Positions 31,504-40,108 of a stretch of 64,000 bases of DNA are shown here, one piece after another. The notes beneath the pieces were generated by a model, which saw nothing but the letters and a program-made list of their open reading frames with translations, searched no databases and was not told the origin of the DNA. The DNA comes from Streptomyces lanatus. Lineage in GTDB: Bacteria > Actinomycetota > Actinomycetes > Streptomycetales > Streptomycetaceae. Each line of letters opens with the position of its first letter. Position 1 is the first letter of the stretch. Both the position numbers and the translations under genes were made by a program. The stretch covers positions 80,569-144,568 of the forward strand of contig NZ_BNBM01000013.1 of NCBI RefSeq assembly GCF_014655715.1, in the 5' to 3' direction.

Positions 31504-32138
31504 CGCCACCCCTGGAGGGCGTCGAGGTCCACGTCGGGGTCGTCCCGCCAGTGCAGTACGACGATGGGGCACCGGATCGCGACGGGCTCCGGGCGCCGGT
31601 AGGCGCGCGCGGCGGCGTGATCGCGGAGCAGCACGGACAGACCCATGTCGATCATGTCCGGCCGCGGTTCGATGCCGCGGCTGCGGACGAACGACTCGAC
31701 CTCGCCGCGCAGTTGGGCCTCGGTCATGGCGAGCATCGGGTCGCTCGCGGCGTCGTGCGGTGCGGGCTGGCCCGAGACGATGAGGCATTCGGGTCCGGGC
31801 AGGCCGAGTTCGGCGAGCCGCAGCACGGTCTCGTAGGCGGGCAGCGCACCCGAGCAGTGCCCGAAGAACGCGTACGGCCGGTCGAGCAGCGGCTGAAGCG
31901 GTTCGGCCAGGCCGGCGGCGAGGTCCTCGAAGGTGCCGTAATGGGGATGGCCCAGGCGGTTCTCGCGGCCGGGGAACTGCACCGGGCAGACCTCGACGTC
32001 GTCGAGCGCGGCCGGCCAGGCGCTGAAGGCCGAGGCCCCGGACCCGGAGAAGGGGAAGCCGAAGATCCGGGCGGGGTGAAGGGTGGTGTGCGGCCGGACG
32101 AACCACGGCGACACGGCGGCGGTGGAGCCCGAGGTCAT
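31395..32138 (-). CDS. type II thioesterase-like protein with altered catalytic residues
   Basis: A 247-aa alpha/beta hydrolase of the NRPS/PKS type II thioesterase family, which frees stalled or misacylated carrier proteins. The oxyanion region (FPFSGSGASAFSAW) and PVQFPGRENR are typical. The nucleophile motif, however, reads GHCSG, putting Cys-95 where GHSMG has Ser, and the usual GGHFFL reads GGRYDF, so Arg-227 replaces the catalytic His. The acid (WRDDPDV) remains. The canonical paralogue at 61629 keeps GHSCG and GGHFYF. It may be inactive, or may bind or transfer acyl groups differently. Its ATG overlaps the P450 stop; the PCP-P450-thioesterase genes form one coupled operon. Confidence 0.85.
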   Translation of the reverse strand: MTSGSTAAVSPWFVRPHTTLHPARIFGFPFSGSGASAFSAWPAALDDVEVCPVQFPGRENRLGHPHYGTFEDLAAGLAEPLQPLLDRPYAFFGHCSGALPAYETVLRLAELGLPGPECLIVSGQPAPHDAASDPMLAMTEAQLRGEVESFVRSRGIEPRPDMIDMGLSVLLRDHAAARAYRRPEPVAIRCPIVVLHWRDDPDVDLDALQGWRQYSDSVDFRTLDGGRYDFMDAPDELRKSLTDWRPR

Positions 32139-33385
32139 GGCGTCTTTCGTTTCTGGGCGACGATGGGGAGATGGGTCATCCCGGCGATGAAGTACGACCG
32201 CAGGTGCTGCGGTTCGCCGGCGAGCTCGATCGATCCGAACCGCTGGAGGAGTTCCTCGAAGAAGACGCGCAGGGTCATCCGGGCCAGCGGCGCTCCGATG
32301 CAGAAGTGCGGCCCGAACCCGAACGCGATCTGGCGCTTGGCGCCGTTCCGCGTGATGTCGAAGGTGTGCGGATCGGCGAACTGTGACGCGTCCCGGTTGG
32401 CCGACCCGATCCACGCCACGACCGCCCCGCCGGCCGGAATCGTGCCGCCGCCGATCTCGGTGTCCTTCACCGCGTAGCGCATGAAATTGCAGGCGGCCGA
32501 TGTCCAGCGCAGCCCTTCCTCGACCAGGTTCGGGATCAGCGACGGGTCGGCCTGCGCCTTCTCGAACTGCTCGGGCCGCTCGATGAGGGCGTGCACCGTG
32601 CCCGACACGGTGTGCGGTGTCGTCACATTGGCGCCCAGGAGAATGCTGTAGCCGTCGAGGGCGATCTCCTCGTCGGTCAGGGGCGCGCCGCCCGGGAGGA
32701 CGCTCATGATGTGGTCGAGGAGACTGCCGTCCTCACCGCCGTCGGAACGCCGCTGTTTGACCCACTGGGTGACGTAGGTGACGAGTTCGTGGTGGGAGAT
32801 GGCCAGCGTCGCCGCTTCGCTGCCGAGTTGGAAGTGCGGATCCGAGGGGGCCGTCACCATCGCGGTCAGCTTGACGAGTTCGTCCCAGTCCCGCTCCGGG
32901 ATCCCCAGCAGCGGGCCCGTGACCATCGCCGGGAGGCGCAGCGCCTGCTCGGCCAGGTCGAAGGTGCCGCCGTCCAGCGCCGGTTCGAGAAAGCGCACGA
33001 TCGCCCGCCGGATCGTGTCCTCCCAGGACTTCACGGCCCGCGCGGTGAGCTTGGAGCCGATCGACCTGCGGACCTCGGTGTGCCGGGGCGGGTCGGTGGA
33101 CGTCATCAGCACGCCCGCGGCGACATCGTCCACCCCGAGGTGGGTGACCACGGTGCCGCGTTCCGAGGTGAACTCCCGGTGGTCGCCGAGCACGCGGCAC
33201 ACGTCGTCGTAGCGGGTGACCGACCAGAACTCCCTGCCGTCCGGGAGGACTTGGTGGTGCAGGGGTGCCTTCGCCCGCATCACGTCCCAGATCGGGTGCG
33301 GATCGCCCGAGGTGTAGAGGTCCAGGTCGAACAGATCGACGTCGGCGAGGTCGATGGCGCGGGCGGCCCCCGGGGTCAGCCTCAC
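32135..33385 (-). CDS. cytochrome P450, probably acting on a carrier-bound substrate
   Basis: A 416-aa soluble bacterial P450. The heme-binding loop FGFGPHFCIGAP gives Cys-362 as ligand; the ExxR motif is seen as EEGLR, and the I-helix GANVTTPHT carries the Thr that aids oxygen activation. The GTG start overlaps the stop of the free-standing PCP gene. A stand-alone PCP coupled to a P450 is the known arrangement for hydroxylating an amino acid bound to that PCP, as in novobiocin and related pathways, giving beta-hydroxy residues. That is the most likely job here, but the loading A domain is not in this operon. Confidence 0.9.
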   Translation of the reverse strand: MRLTPGAARAIDLADVDLFDLDLYTSGDPHPIWDVMRAKAPLHHQVLPDGREFWSVTRYDDVCRVLGDHREFTSERGTVVTHLGVDDVAAGVLMTSTDPPRHTEVRRSIGSKLTARAVKSWEDTIRRAIVRFLEPALDGGTFDLAEQALRLPAMVTGPLLGIPERDWDELVKLTAMVTAPSDPHFQLGSEAATLAISHHELVTYVTQWVKQRRSDGGEDGSLLDHIMSVLPGGAPLTDEEIALDGYSILLGANVTTPHTVSGTVHALIERPEQFEKAQADPSLIPNLVEEGLRWTSAACNFMRYAVKDTEIGGGTIPAGGAVVAWIGSANRDASQFADPHTFDITRNGAKRQIAFGFGPHFCIGAPLARMTLRVFFEELLQRFGSIELAGEPQHLRSYFIAGMTHLPIVAQKRKTP

Positions 33386-33693
33386 CGCAACGCCCTCCCG
33401 TGCTCGATGAGCCCGGCGACCCGGGCCGGGGTCAGCGCCAGGTAGAAGTCCCGCACGGAGAGCTGGACGCCGTAGTCCTCGGTCACCCGGTCGATGATCT
33501 GGATCCCGATCAGCGAATTGCCGCCGAGCGCGAAGAAGTCGTCGTCCGCCCCGACCTCACGACCGCCCAGGCATTGCGACCACAATGCCGAGATCTCCTG
33601 TACGAGTGGTGCCGGTGCGCTCGAAGGTCCGTCCTGTCGCTCCGACGTCTCGTCGTGCCCACCTCGCTGGTGGACCTGCGGTCCCGATTCCAT
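33382..33693 (-). CDS. free-standing peptidyl carrier protein
   Basis: A 103-aa carrier protein. The phosphopantetheine site is FFALGGNSLIG with Ser-60; the preceding EVGADDDFF and following VRDFYLALTPARVAGLIE fit a PCP. The first ~28 residues are polar and probably disordered. ATG 33691-33693 follows AAGGAA with nine bases of spacing; upstream codons in frame are not carrier-like. It overlaps the P450 gene (GTGA). Because it lacks C, A or TE domains it must be charged in trans, either for P450 oxidation or to supply one of the NRPS modules whose A domain is missing or dead. Confidence 0.9.
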   Translation of the reverse strand: MESGPQVHQRGGHDETSERQDGPSSAPAPLVQEISALWSQCLGGREVGADDDFFALGGNSLIGIQIIDRVTEDYGVQLSVRDFYLALTPARVAGLIEHGRALR

Positions 33694-34056
33694 TGCGAGT
33701 ATTTCCTTTCTCCGCCGACTCTCCACCGACAAGACAAATCCGTTGACTGCGTGCGGCTTTCGCCGGAGCGCCCAGGAACGGTCGCGACGCCAAGGTAAAT
33801 TGCCCGGGAAAGCCAAGGCAAGAGATGTCTGCGCGAACCCCTCGACGGGCGTTGGTTGTCCCGCCGACAGGACAGTAATTTGCGAAACTCCCGGCCTCCA
33901 CCATAAGTCTCACCCACGTGTACGGTGTGAAGTCGGCACTTCCCTGTCACGCGGCCGGTATTGAGTCCGGTGCCGCCGAGTTGCCCTCTTTCTCGCCTTG
34001 AAATCGTTCCGCACCACAACGCACGTTCGCCACCTGCTATTCGCTCTGGAGGTCAC
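33694..34056. other. divergent intergenic region of the PCP-P450 and P450-ferredoxin operons, 363 bp
   Basis: This AT-richer region holds two divergent promoters. A TTGACT hexamer occurs at about 33740, but I cannot assign a -10. No ECF41 element, RNA gene or conserved peptide was seen. It is a natural place for LmbU-type control. Confidence 0.35.
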
Positions 34057-35310
34057 ATGCAGAACGAACCGACGACCTGCCCGGCCGGGCACACCTCCCC
34101 CACGAACGACGGGGAGGCGGACCGTCGTGAGCCGGTGACCCTCCCCATGGGGCGCGCCGCGAGCAAACCCTTCGATCCCCCCGCCGGGCTGGACGAGTTG
34201 CGCGAGAAGGATCCGCTGGTGCGGATGCGGTACCCCGATGGCCACATCGGCTGGCTGGCCACCGGGTACTCCACGGTACGGTCCATATTCGCCGACCAGC
34301 GATTCAGCGCCCGGCACGAGCTCGTCCACTACCCGCTCGCCGACGTCGGCCAGTTGCCGCCCGCACCGGTGGGGGACATGACCGGGCTCGACGCCCCCGA
34401 GCACACCCGCTTCCGGAAGCTGCTGATCAGCAAGTTCACCGTCCGCCGGATGCGTGAACTGACCAAGCGGGTCGAGGAGATCACCACCGACTGCCTGGAC
34501 GCCATGGAACGCAAGGGCGGCCCGGTCGATCTGGTGGAGGCGTTCGCCCAGCCGATCCCCTCGCTGATGATCTGCGAGCTGCTGGGCGTCCCGAGCGCCG
34601 ACCGGGACAGGTTCCAGCAGTGGGCGAAGATGATGACGAGCGAACTCTCCGACCAGCAGGCACAGGAGGACGCGGTGGTCGCGTTCGAGGCGTACATGGC
34701 CGAACTGGTCGCCTCCAAGCGCGCCCACCCCACCGACGACCTGCTCGGTGACATCACGGCGTCCGACCTGACGGAGGAGGAGCTCACCGGGGTCAGTGTC
34801 CTGCTGCTCGCCGCCGGCCTGGAGACCGTGGCGAACATGCTGTCCCTCGGTACGTTCGCCCTGTTCAGCCACCCCGAGCAGCTCGCCGCCCTGCGCGCGG
34901 ACCCGGAGCTCGCCCCGCAGGCCGTGGAGGAGCTGATGCGCTATCTGACCATCGCTCACACCACCGTCAAGGCGGCCCTGGAGGACGTCGAACTGGACGG
35001 CAAGCTCATCAAGGCCGGGGACTCCGTCACCATCTCCACGGAGGCCGCCAACCGCGATCCGCTGCGCTTCCCCGACCCGGACACCCTCGACCTGCGCCGC
35101 AAGGCCACCGGCCAGCTGGGCTTCGGTCATGGCATCCACCAGTGTCTGGGACAGCAGCTGGCCCGCGTGGAGATGCAGGTGGCGCTGCCCGCACTGCTCA
35201 ACCGCTTCCCCACCCTCCGCCTTGCCGTGCCCGTCGGTGACGTCGCGCACCGCGCCAACCCGAACATCCACGGGCTGCACAGCCTCCCGGTGACCTGGGA
35301 CGAGGCCTGA
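34057..35310 (+). CDS. cytochrome P450 (CYP105-like)
   Basis: A 417-aa P450. The heme loop GFGHGIHQCLGQQLAR with Cys-363 and the I-helix LLAAGLETVAN are typical of the CYP105 group, as is the ferredoxin gene four bases downstream. CYP105 enzymes oxidise many secondary metabolites and xenobiotics. GGAGG six bases before the ATG sets the start; the frame is open further upstream without family similarity. Location among NRPS genes suggests late hydroxylation of the peptide. It is transcribed away from the PCP-P450 operon. Confidence 0.92.
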   Translation: MQNEPTTCPAGHTSPTNDGEADRREPVTLPMGRAASKPFDPPAGLDELREKDPLVRMRYPDGHIGWLATGYSTVRSIFADQRFSARHELVHYPLADVGQLPPAPVGDMTGLDAPEHTRFRKLLISKFTVRRMRELTKRVEEITTDCLDAMERKGGPVDLVEAFAQPIPSLMICELLGVPSADRDRFQQWAKMMTSELSDQQAQEDAVVAFEAYMAELVASKRAHPTDDLLGDITASDLTEEELTGVSVLLLAAGLETVANMLSLGTFALFSHPEQLAALRADPELAPQAVEELMRYLTIAHTTVKAALEDVELDGKLIKAGDSVTISTEAANRDPLRFPDPDTLDLRRKATGQLGFGHGIHQCLGQQLARVEMQVALPALLNRFPTLRLAVPVGDVAHRANPNIHGLHSLPVTWDEA

Positions 35311-35314
35311 TCCG

Positions 35315-35578
35315 ATGACCACGGAAGATCTCGCGGGTGTCGAGGACCGCGAACCGAACGGATCCGGTGCGGAGTCGGAGGTGGAGGTACGGGTCGACCG
35401 GGAGCTCTGCATCGGCGCCGGGATGTGCACCCTGACCGCGCCCGAGGTGTTCGACCAGGACGACGAGGACGGCCTCGTCCAGCTGTTGCGCACCCGGCTG
35501 CCGCGCACCGACCCGGACTCCGAGGCCGCTCATGACGCCGCCGGCCTGTGCCCCGCCGAGGCCATCTCCATCGGGTGA
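35315..35578 (+). CDS. [3Fe-4S] ferredoxin
   Basis: An 87-aa ferredoxin that feeds electrons to the adjacent P450. The cluster ligands are C-I-G-A-G-M-C in the middle and C-P near the C-terminus, with no fourth closely spaced Cys, the pattern of [3Fe-4S] ferredoxins coupled to CYP105 enzymes. The first ~25 residues are an unusual acidic extension. It begins four bases after the P450 stop. A ferredoxin reductase is not adjacent; the flavoprotein at 22357 is one candidate. Confidence 0.92.
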   Translation: MTTEDLAGVEDREPNGSGAESEVEVRVDRELCIGAGMCTLTAPEVFDQDDEDGLVQLLRTRLPRTDPDSEAAHDAAGLCPAEAISIG

Positions 35579-35761
35579 CTCGGCGCCGTACCGCGGCAGC
35601 GTGCGACACGCCCATGACAGTGAGCGATGTGTGCTCGGCGTGGGGGTGGGACAGAATCCGTGCGTTCCCCAGCGGCGTGCCTTCCGCGCCTCGCGCCCCG
35701 GGGTCGAAGCCTGCCGCCTCCACCGCATCGACGGCCGCAGACATACCGAAGGCGGCCCGCC

Positions 35762-36604
35762 ATGCCGACGTTCGACACTCCCGCACCGGTCCGTGTGGTG
35801 CTCAACGTGATGTTCGGCCAGGTCCGGATCCTCGCGAGCGACCGCGCCGAGACGACGGTGGAGGCGTTTCCGCGCGACCGTGACGACCACGACGACGTGC
35901 GGGCCGCCGAGCAGTTGCACATCGACTACACCGAGGGCCGACTGCTGGTGAACGTCCCGGAGTCCGGCCAGGGCGGCGGTGCCGTCATCGTGGCGGTGAC
36001 CGTGCCCACGGGATCGAGTCTGCACGGCCGGGGTACGGCCGCGGACTTCCTCGGTGTGGGAGAGCTGGGCGAGTGTCAGCTCAGCACGGGGCTGGGGCAC
36101 ATCACCCTCGACCGCACCGGCCCACTGCAACTGGCCGCCTCCCTCGGTGACATCACGGTCGGCCGTGCGGCCGGCGGCGTCGAGGCCACGGCCGACCGGG
36201 GCGACGTCCATCTCGCGCAGGTCGACGGCGGGGCCACGATCCGGGCGATGGGCGCCGGCAATGCCACGGTGGGGGAAGTGCGCGGCGTCGCCCGCATCCA
36301 CACCGAGCAGGGCAGCATCAGGATCAGCCGCGCCCATACCGATGTGGAGGCCCTGACGACGCAGGGCGGCATAGACATCGACGAGGTGGTGCGGGGCTCC
36401 GTCCTCGCCGCCACCACGTTCGGCAGCATCCGGGTCGGTGTCGCCGAGCACACCGGCACCTGTCTGTCCCTCGACTCGTCCGCGGGCACCGTCTACACCG
36501 CCCTCTCCCTTCTGGAGGCCTGGACGCGGGTGGACGCGTTCGTGTACGTCCAGGCCCGGACGGTGATCGGCGACATCGTGGTGGAGCGTGCCTGCGCGCG
36601 GTGA
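35762..36604 (+). CDS. DUF4097-family beta-repeat protein
   Basis: A 280-aa protein made of repeated short beta-strands (GQVRILA, GHITLDRTG, GDITVGRA, GDVHLAQVDG, GSIRISRAH, GSIRVGVA), the pattern of DUF4097 putative adhesin or beta-helix proteins. No signal peptide or membrane anchor is visible, so it is probably cytoplasmic. A paralogue lies at 38602 beyond an ABC transporter pair; LDRTGP and GELGECQ segments are shared. Such proteins often sit beside envelope-stress or transporter genes. GAAGG precedes the ATG. It may belong to the exporter module rather than to biosynthesis. Molecular function is unknown. Confidence 0.8.
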   Translation: MPTFDTPAPVRVVLNVMFGQVRILASDRAETTVEAFPRDRDDHDDVRAAEQLHIDYTEGRLLVNVPESGQGGGAVIVAVTVPTGSSLHGRGTAADFLGVGELGECQLSTGLGHITLDRTGPLQLAASLGDITVGRAAGGVEATADRGDVHLAQVDGGATIRAMGAGNATVGEVRGVARIHTEQGSIRISRAHTDVEALTTQGGIDIDEVVRGSVLAATTFGSIRVGVAEHTGTCLSLDSSAGTVYTALSLLEAWTRVDAFVYVQARTVIGDIVVERACAR

Positions 36605-36622
36605 GTCCGCCCGCACGCCGAA

Positions 36623-36678
36623 GGCCCTGACGGGGAACGGGCGATGGTCGGTCCCACCGCCGGCTCCCCGCCAGGGCC
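36623..36678. terminator. long-stem hairpin between convergent genes
   Basis: GGCCCTGACGGGGA at 36623-36636 pairs with TCCCCGCCAGGGCC at 36665-36678 (14-base arms, one A/C mismatch). It lies between the DUF4097 gene and the convergent ABC permease and probably terminates both. Confidence 0.7.
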
Positions 36679-36685
36679 CGCTCGC

Positions 36686-37534
36686 TCAGCCGACCCGCTG
36701 CAGCGCCTTCTCGCGCCGCTCCGCGACCGTGGACCCCGACTCCCGGCGGGCCATACGGCGCAGCACGAACGGGGCGATGGCCAGGCCGAGCACGGCCCAG
36801 GCGCCGAGCACGGCCACGGTCTCCAGATGGCGCCAGGACTCGCCGATCTCGACGGCCACCGCACTGTCCGGCAGCAGCGCCGAGCGCATGCCGAGGCCGA
36901 GCCAGTAGACGGGGAAGATCTGGGCGATCACCTGCACCCAGTCCGGCAGCGAGGAGACCGGGTAGAAGATGCCGGAACTGGCGATCATGGCCATCATCGG
37001 CATCATGATCAGCCCCTGGCTGCGGGTGCTGGTGAACGCCGAGCCCAGCACCGCCCCGATCGGCAGGGTGGCGATCAGTCCCAGGGCCAGCACCCACAGC
37101 AGCGTCAGCCAGGCGTCCGCGCTGCCGATCGAGAGCCCGGGGACGATCAGCAGGCCCGGGATCAGGAAGATCGCGAGGTCGACGATCAGCCCCAGCGTGA
37201 CGAAGACGATCTTGCCGGTGAGATAGCCGGCGACTCCGTTCGGCGTGGCCTTCGCGCGCAGCAGGGTGCCGTCCTCGCGTTCCATCGTCAGCAGCTGGCT
37301 CATGGTGATCATGGCCATCGCGGAGTTCATGCCGAGAATGCTGGGGAGGACGAGTGTGCCGAGGTCGAAGCCGGTGTCGCCGAAGGAGACGTCCCGTACG
37401 AAGTAGGTGACGAGCAGCATCAGTACGGGCCACAGGAAGTGGTTGAGGAGGTCACCGGCGTTGGTGAGGGACTGCCGCAGTTCGATCAGTCCGCTGGACC
37501 AGCCGGCCCGCAGCGCGCTCATGGTCGGGCTCAT
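36686..37534 (-). CDS. ABC-2 type transporter permease
   Basis: A 282-aa ABC-2 permease with six predicted transmembrane helices, among them segments near residues 30-45, 60-85, 110-130, 142-165, 170-195 and 240-262, and a charged C-terminal tail. It pairs with the ATPase whose stop overlaps its ATG. These two-gene systems export drugs, lipids or peptides in actinobacteria (DrrAB-like). Given its place inside the NRPS region it may export the peptide or give self-resistance. Confidence 0.9.
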   Translation of the reverse strand: MSPTMSALRAGWSSGLIELRQSLTNAGDLLNHFLWPVLMLLVTYFVRDVSFGDTGFDLGTLVLPSILGMNSAMAMITMSQLLTMEREDGTLLRAKATPNGVAGYLTGKIVFVTLGLIVDLAIFLIPGLLIVPGLSIGSADAWLTLLWVLALGLIATLPIGAVLGSAFTSTRSQGLIMMPMMAMIASSGIFYPVSSLPDWVQVIAQIFPVYWLGLGMRSALLPDSAVAVEIGESWRHLETVAVLGAWAVLGLAIAPFVLRRMARRESGSTVAERREKALQRVG

Positions 37535-38475
37535 CGGACCACCTCGTACGACTCGTTGTCGGATTCCGCCGCGTGGGCGTCGGTGCTCTCGCCGGACTCG
37601 GCACGGCGCACCAGGGTGAGATAGGTGTCCTCGAGTGAGGCCCGGCGGACTTCGAGATCACTGATGCCATCGCCGTGCCGCTCGAAGAGCTCACGGACGA
37701 ACCGGGTGGACTCCGTGGTGGTGTGCTCGTGGCGGCGGCCCTCCAGGGTCCACCGCACCTGGTCCTCGCCGGCGATCCGGCGGGCCAGGTCCGCCGCGGT
37801 GCCGTCGGCGATGATGCGGCCGCCGTCGAGCACCATGATGCGGTTGGCGAGCTTCTCGGCCTCGGACAGGTCGTGGGTGGTGAGCACGATCGTGGTGTGC
37901 CGCTGGGCGGCGAGGCCCTCCACCAGTTCGTGGAACTCTCGCCGGGCCACCGGGTCGAGGCCGGCGGTCGGCTCGTCGAGGAACAGCAGCTCGGGGCGGC
38001 CGACGAGGCCGATGGCCACGTCCAGCCTGCGGCGCTGCCCGCCGGACAGCATCCGTACCTTCTTCTGGGCGTGCGGTGTCAGGCCGACGGCCGCGATGAG
38101 CTCGTCGGCGTCCCAGGGGCGGCTGATCTCACCGCTGCTGTAGGGGGCGTAGTAGCGGCCGAGGTGGGTGAGCAGTTCACGGACCCGCCACCGGCCGTGG
38201 TCGCGCCACGATTGCAGGACGACCCCGATCCGGGCCCGCCACCGCTCGTCGGCGTGTGCCGGGTCGGTGCCGAGGACCTCGACCCGGCCGGCCGACCGCA
38301 TACGGAAGCCTTCCAGGATCTCCAGGGTCGTCGTCTTGCCGGCGCCGTTCGGGCCCAGGAGGCAGACCACTTCGCCGTGGTGCACCCGCAGGGTCACATC
38401 GCGCAGGACTTCCGTGCTGCCGTAGCGCATGCGCAAGCCCTCGACATCGAGTACGGCCTCTTCGCGCGCTGTCAT
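37531..38475 (-). CDS. ABC transporter ATP-binding protein (DrrA-like)
   Basis: A 314-aa ABC ATPase. Walker A (GPNGAGKTT), the Q-loop, the signature LSGGQRRRLDVAIGL, Walker B (LLFLDEPTAGLD) and the switch His (LTTHDLSEAE) are intact. The C-terminal ~85-residue extension is the DrrA-type regulatory domain. It forms a one-to-one complex with the downstream ABC-2 permease. GGGGAA precedes the ATG. A hairpin separates it from the DUF4097 gene upstream, so the exporter could have its own promoter or partial read-through. Confidence 0.93.
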   Translation of the reverse strand: MTAREEAVLDVEGLRMRYGSTEVLRDVTLRVHHGEVVCLLGPNGAGKTTTLEILEGFRMRSAGRVEVLGTDPAHADERWRARIGVVLQSWRDHGRWRVRELLTHLGRYYAPYSSGEISRPWDADELIAAVGLTPHAQKKVRMLSGGQRRRLDVAIGLVGRPELLFLDEPTAGLDPVARREFHELVEGLAAQRHTTIVLTTHDLSEAEKLANRIMVLDGGRIIADGTAADLARRIAGEDQVRWTLEGRRHEHTTTESTRFVRELFERHGDGISDLEVRRASLEDTYLTLVRRAESGESTDAHAAESDNESYEVVR

Positions 38476-38499
38476 GGTTGATTCCCCAGTCTTCAGACG

Positions 38500-38521
38500 C
38501 GCACGCCCGTCCGGGCGTGCG
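38500..38521 (-). terminator. hairpin between DUF4097 gene and ABC transporter
   Basis: A perfect 10-bp stem (CGCACGCCCG / CGGGCGTGCG) with a two-base loop in the 126-bp gap. It may terminate or attenuate transcription from the DUF4097 gene into the exporter genes. Confidence 0.6.
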
Positions 38522-38601
38522 GATGGGAGGTGCGGTCCGGAGAGCGCCGGGGGATACGCTCCGGACCGCGGCTCGGCAGCCCGCGGGGATCTACCTGGTG
38601 G

Positions 38602-39453
38602 TCACCAGGCGCGACGGACGACGATGTCCCCGTCGAAGGTGCGGGCACGCACCGACACGACGTCGTCGTTGTCGGCGGGACCCGCGACCTCTTCCAGCCG
38701 GCTGTGCACACTGCCGGCCACGGTGCTGACGTCGAGCTTGGCCGCGCTGCCCTCGCGGATACCGATCTCGATCTCCGCGGAGGCGGCGGTGACCTGCACC
38801 GAGCCACGCCTGACCTCGGCGAGCCGGACGGTGCCGTGGGCCGTCTTGACCTGGACGCCGTCGTGCGCCCGGTCGACCTGGAAGTCGCCGGTCATGCCGG
38901 TCAGTTTGGCGCTGCCGGTGATCTCGCCGATCCAGGTCTCCCCCATGTCGTTGCCGATCTCGGCGGTGCCATGGATCTCGTCGGCCCGGATCGCACCGGA
39001 GCCGTTCGCGATCTTGGCGTGGCCCTCGACGCCGGCCACGGTGATCTCCCCGCGGGACGTGGCCAGGCGCACCGGCCCCGTCCGGTCGAGGCGGATGTCG
39101 CCCTCGGCGGCGTTGAACCGGCATTCGCCGAGCTGTCCGGTGGAGCGCACCGTCCCCCAGCCGATGCTGCCCCGCAGCTGCGAGCCCGCGGGCAGCTGCA
39201 CGGTCACGTCGATCGATCCTGCGGACTGCGGGCCGCCCGAACCGCGGCGCGGCGAGGGCCCCTTGACCGTCAGCTTGCCGCGGCCGAAGTCCACCCGGGT
39301 CTGCTCGGCGGCCCGTACGTCGGCGGGGTTGCCGTCGTCCGCGGGCCGGATCTCCACGACGGTGTCGACGCGTTTGCCCGCGATGAGCTGCACCTCGCCC
39401 GCGCTGATCTCGATCCGGACCGAGATCGGTTCGGGGGTGTCGTACGTGGCCAT
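38602..39453 (-). CDS. DUF4097-family beta-repeat protein
   Basis: A 283-aa paralogue of the protein at 35762, built of the same short repeating strands (GEVQLIAGKR, GDIRLDRTGP, GEITVAG, GAIRADEI, GDFQVDRAHDG, GTVRLAEV, GDIVVRRAW). No signal peptide is seen. It follows the ribbon-helix-helix gene by 37 bases, so the two are probably cotranscribed, and precedes the ABC exporter. The arrangement RHH protein, DUF4097, ABC ATPase, permease suggests a sensing and export unit, but the role of DUF4097 is not established. Confidence 0.82.
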   Translation of the reverse strand: MATYDTPEPISVRIEISAGEVQLIAGKRVDTVVEIRPADDGNPADVRAAEQTRVDFGRGKLTVKGPSPRRGSGGPQSAGSIDVTVQLPAGSQLRGSIGWGTVRSTGQLGECRFNAAEGDIRLDRTGPVRLATSRGEITVAGVEGHAKIANGSGAIRADEIHGTAEIGNDMGETWIGEITGSAKLTGMTGDFQVDRAHDGVQVKTAHGTVRLAEVRRGSVQVTAASAEIEIGIREGSAAKLDVSTVAGSVHSRLEEVAGPADNDDVVSVRARTFDGDIVVRRAW

Positions 39454-39490
39454 GCCGGAGCTCCCTGGTCAACTGGTGCGGTCGCGCCGC

Positions 39491-39985
39491 CTACCGCACC
39501 CAACCCGTGACATGCCGCTGCCCGGACGACGGGCGCCGCTGCGGGTGACTCGGGGCGGTGTGCAGTGTGTCGTTGACGGCCCGTACGAGCCAGGCGTTGA
39601 CCGAGAGTCCGCTCTGCCTCGCCGCCTCTTCGATCCGGGTCTTGAGCGGGCCGGGCACGCGGAAGTTGATGCGTGCCGGAACGCCCTCGCCCTGCGGATC
39701 CGTGGCGGACGGGGCAGGCATGTCCTCGGGGACGGCTTCGGCGGGTGCCTGAGTCACCACGAAGCTCGGGTCCAGGCCCTGCAGCCGGATGTCGACCGAT
39801 CCCGGGGCGAACTCCCGGGAGATCTCGTCCGTGGCCGCCGACAGCACCTCCAGGAGGGTCAGCCGGACGGACGCGTCGAGCGAGGCGAGCAACCGCTCCG
39901 CGAGAGCGTGCGGCTCCTCACCTGTCGCCGCCGCCGTGGCGAGGAACTCGCGGCGGAGGTTGTCGACATACGGCGTCAACTTCAT
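39491..39985 (-). CDS. HicB/Arc-like ribbon-helix-helix protein
   Basis: A 164-aa protein whose C-terminal part carries a ribbon-helix-helix motif (ARINFRVPGPLKTRIEEAARQSGLSVNAWLVRAVNDTL), as in HicB-type antitoxins and Arc-like repressors. The N-terminal half (LAERLLASLDASVRLTLLEVLSAATDEISRE) is helical and probably for dimer or ligand binding. No HicA toxin gene is adjacent, so a repressor function is more likely than a toxin-antitoxin pair. Repeated TGGCGC and ATGGCGC-type words just upstream (39981-40025 and about 40070) could be its operator. It leads the DUF4097 and exporter genes. Confidence 0.75.
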   Translation of the reverse strand: MKLTPYVDNLRREFLATAAATGEEPHALAERLLASLDASVRLTLLEVLSAATDEISREFAPGSVDIRLQGLDPSFVVTQAPAEAVPEDMPAPSATDPQGEGVPARINFRVPGPLKTRIEEAARQSGLSVNAWLVRAVNDTLHTAPSHPQRRPSSGQRHVTGWVR

Positions 39986-40108
39986 GGCGCTATCGTGGCA
40001 CACATATGGCGCCACCCACAAGGCGCCGCCTCACGACCTGCACCTACCGCCGGTCATCGATTGCGCCATCACGGCGCTACCGTGACCGGCCCAGGGAGCC
40101 GGCCGGTC

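Noticed and set aside
39491..39985. HicAB toxin-antitoxin system
   Set aside because: No small HicA-like toxin gene is adjacent on either side.
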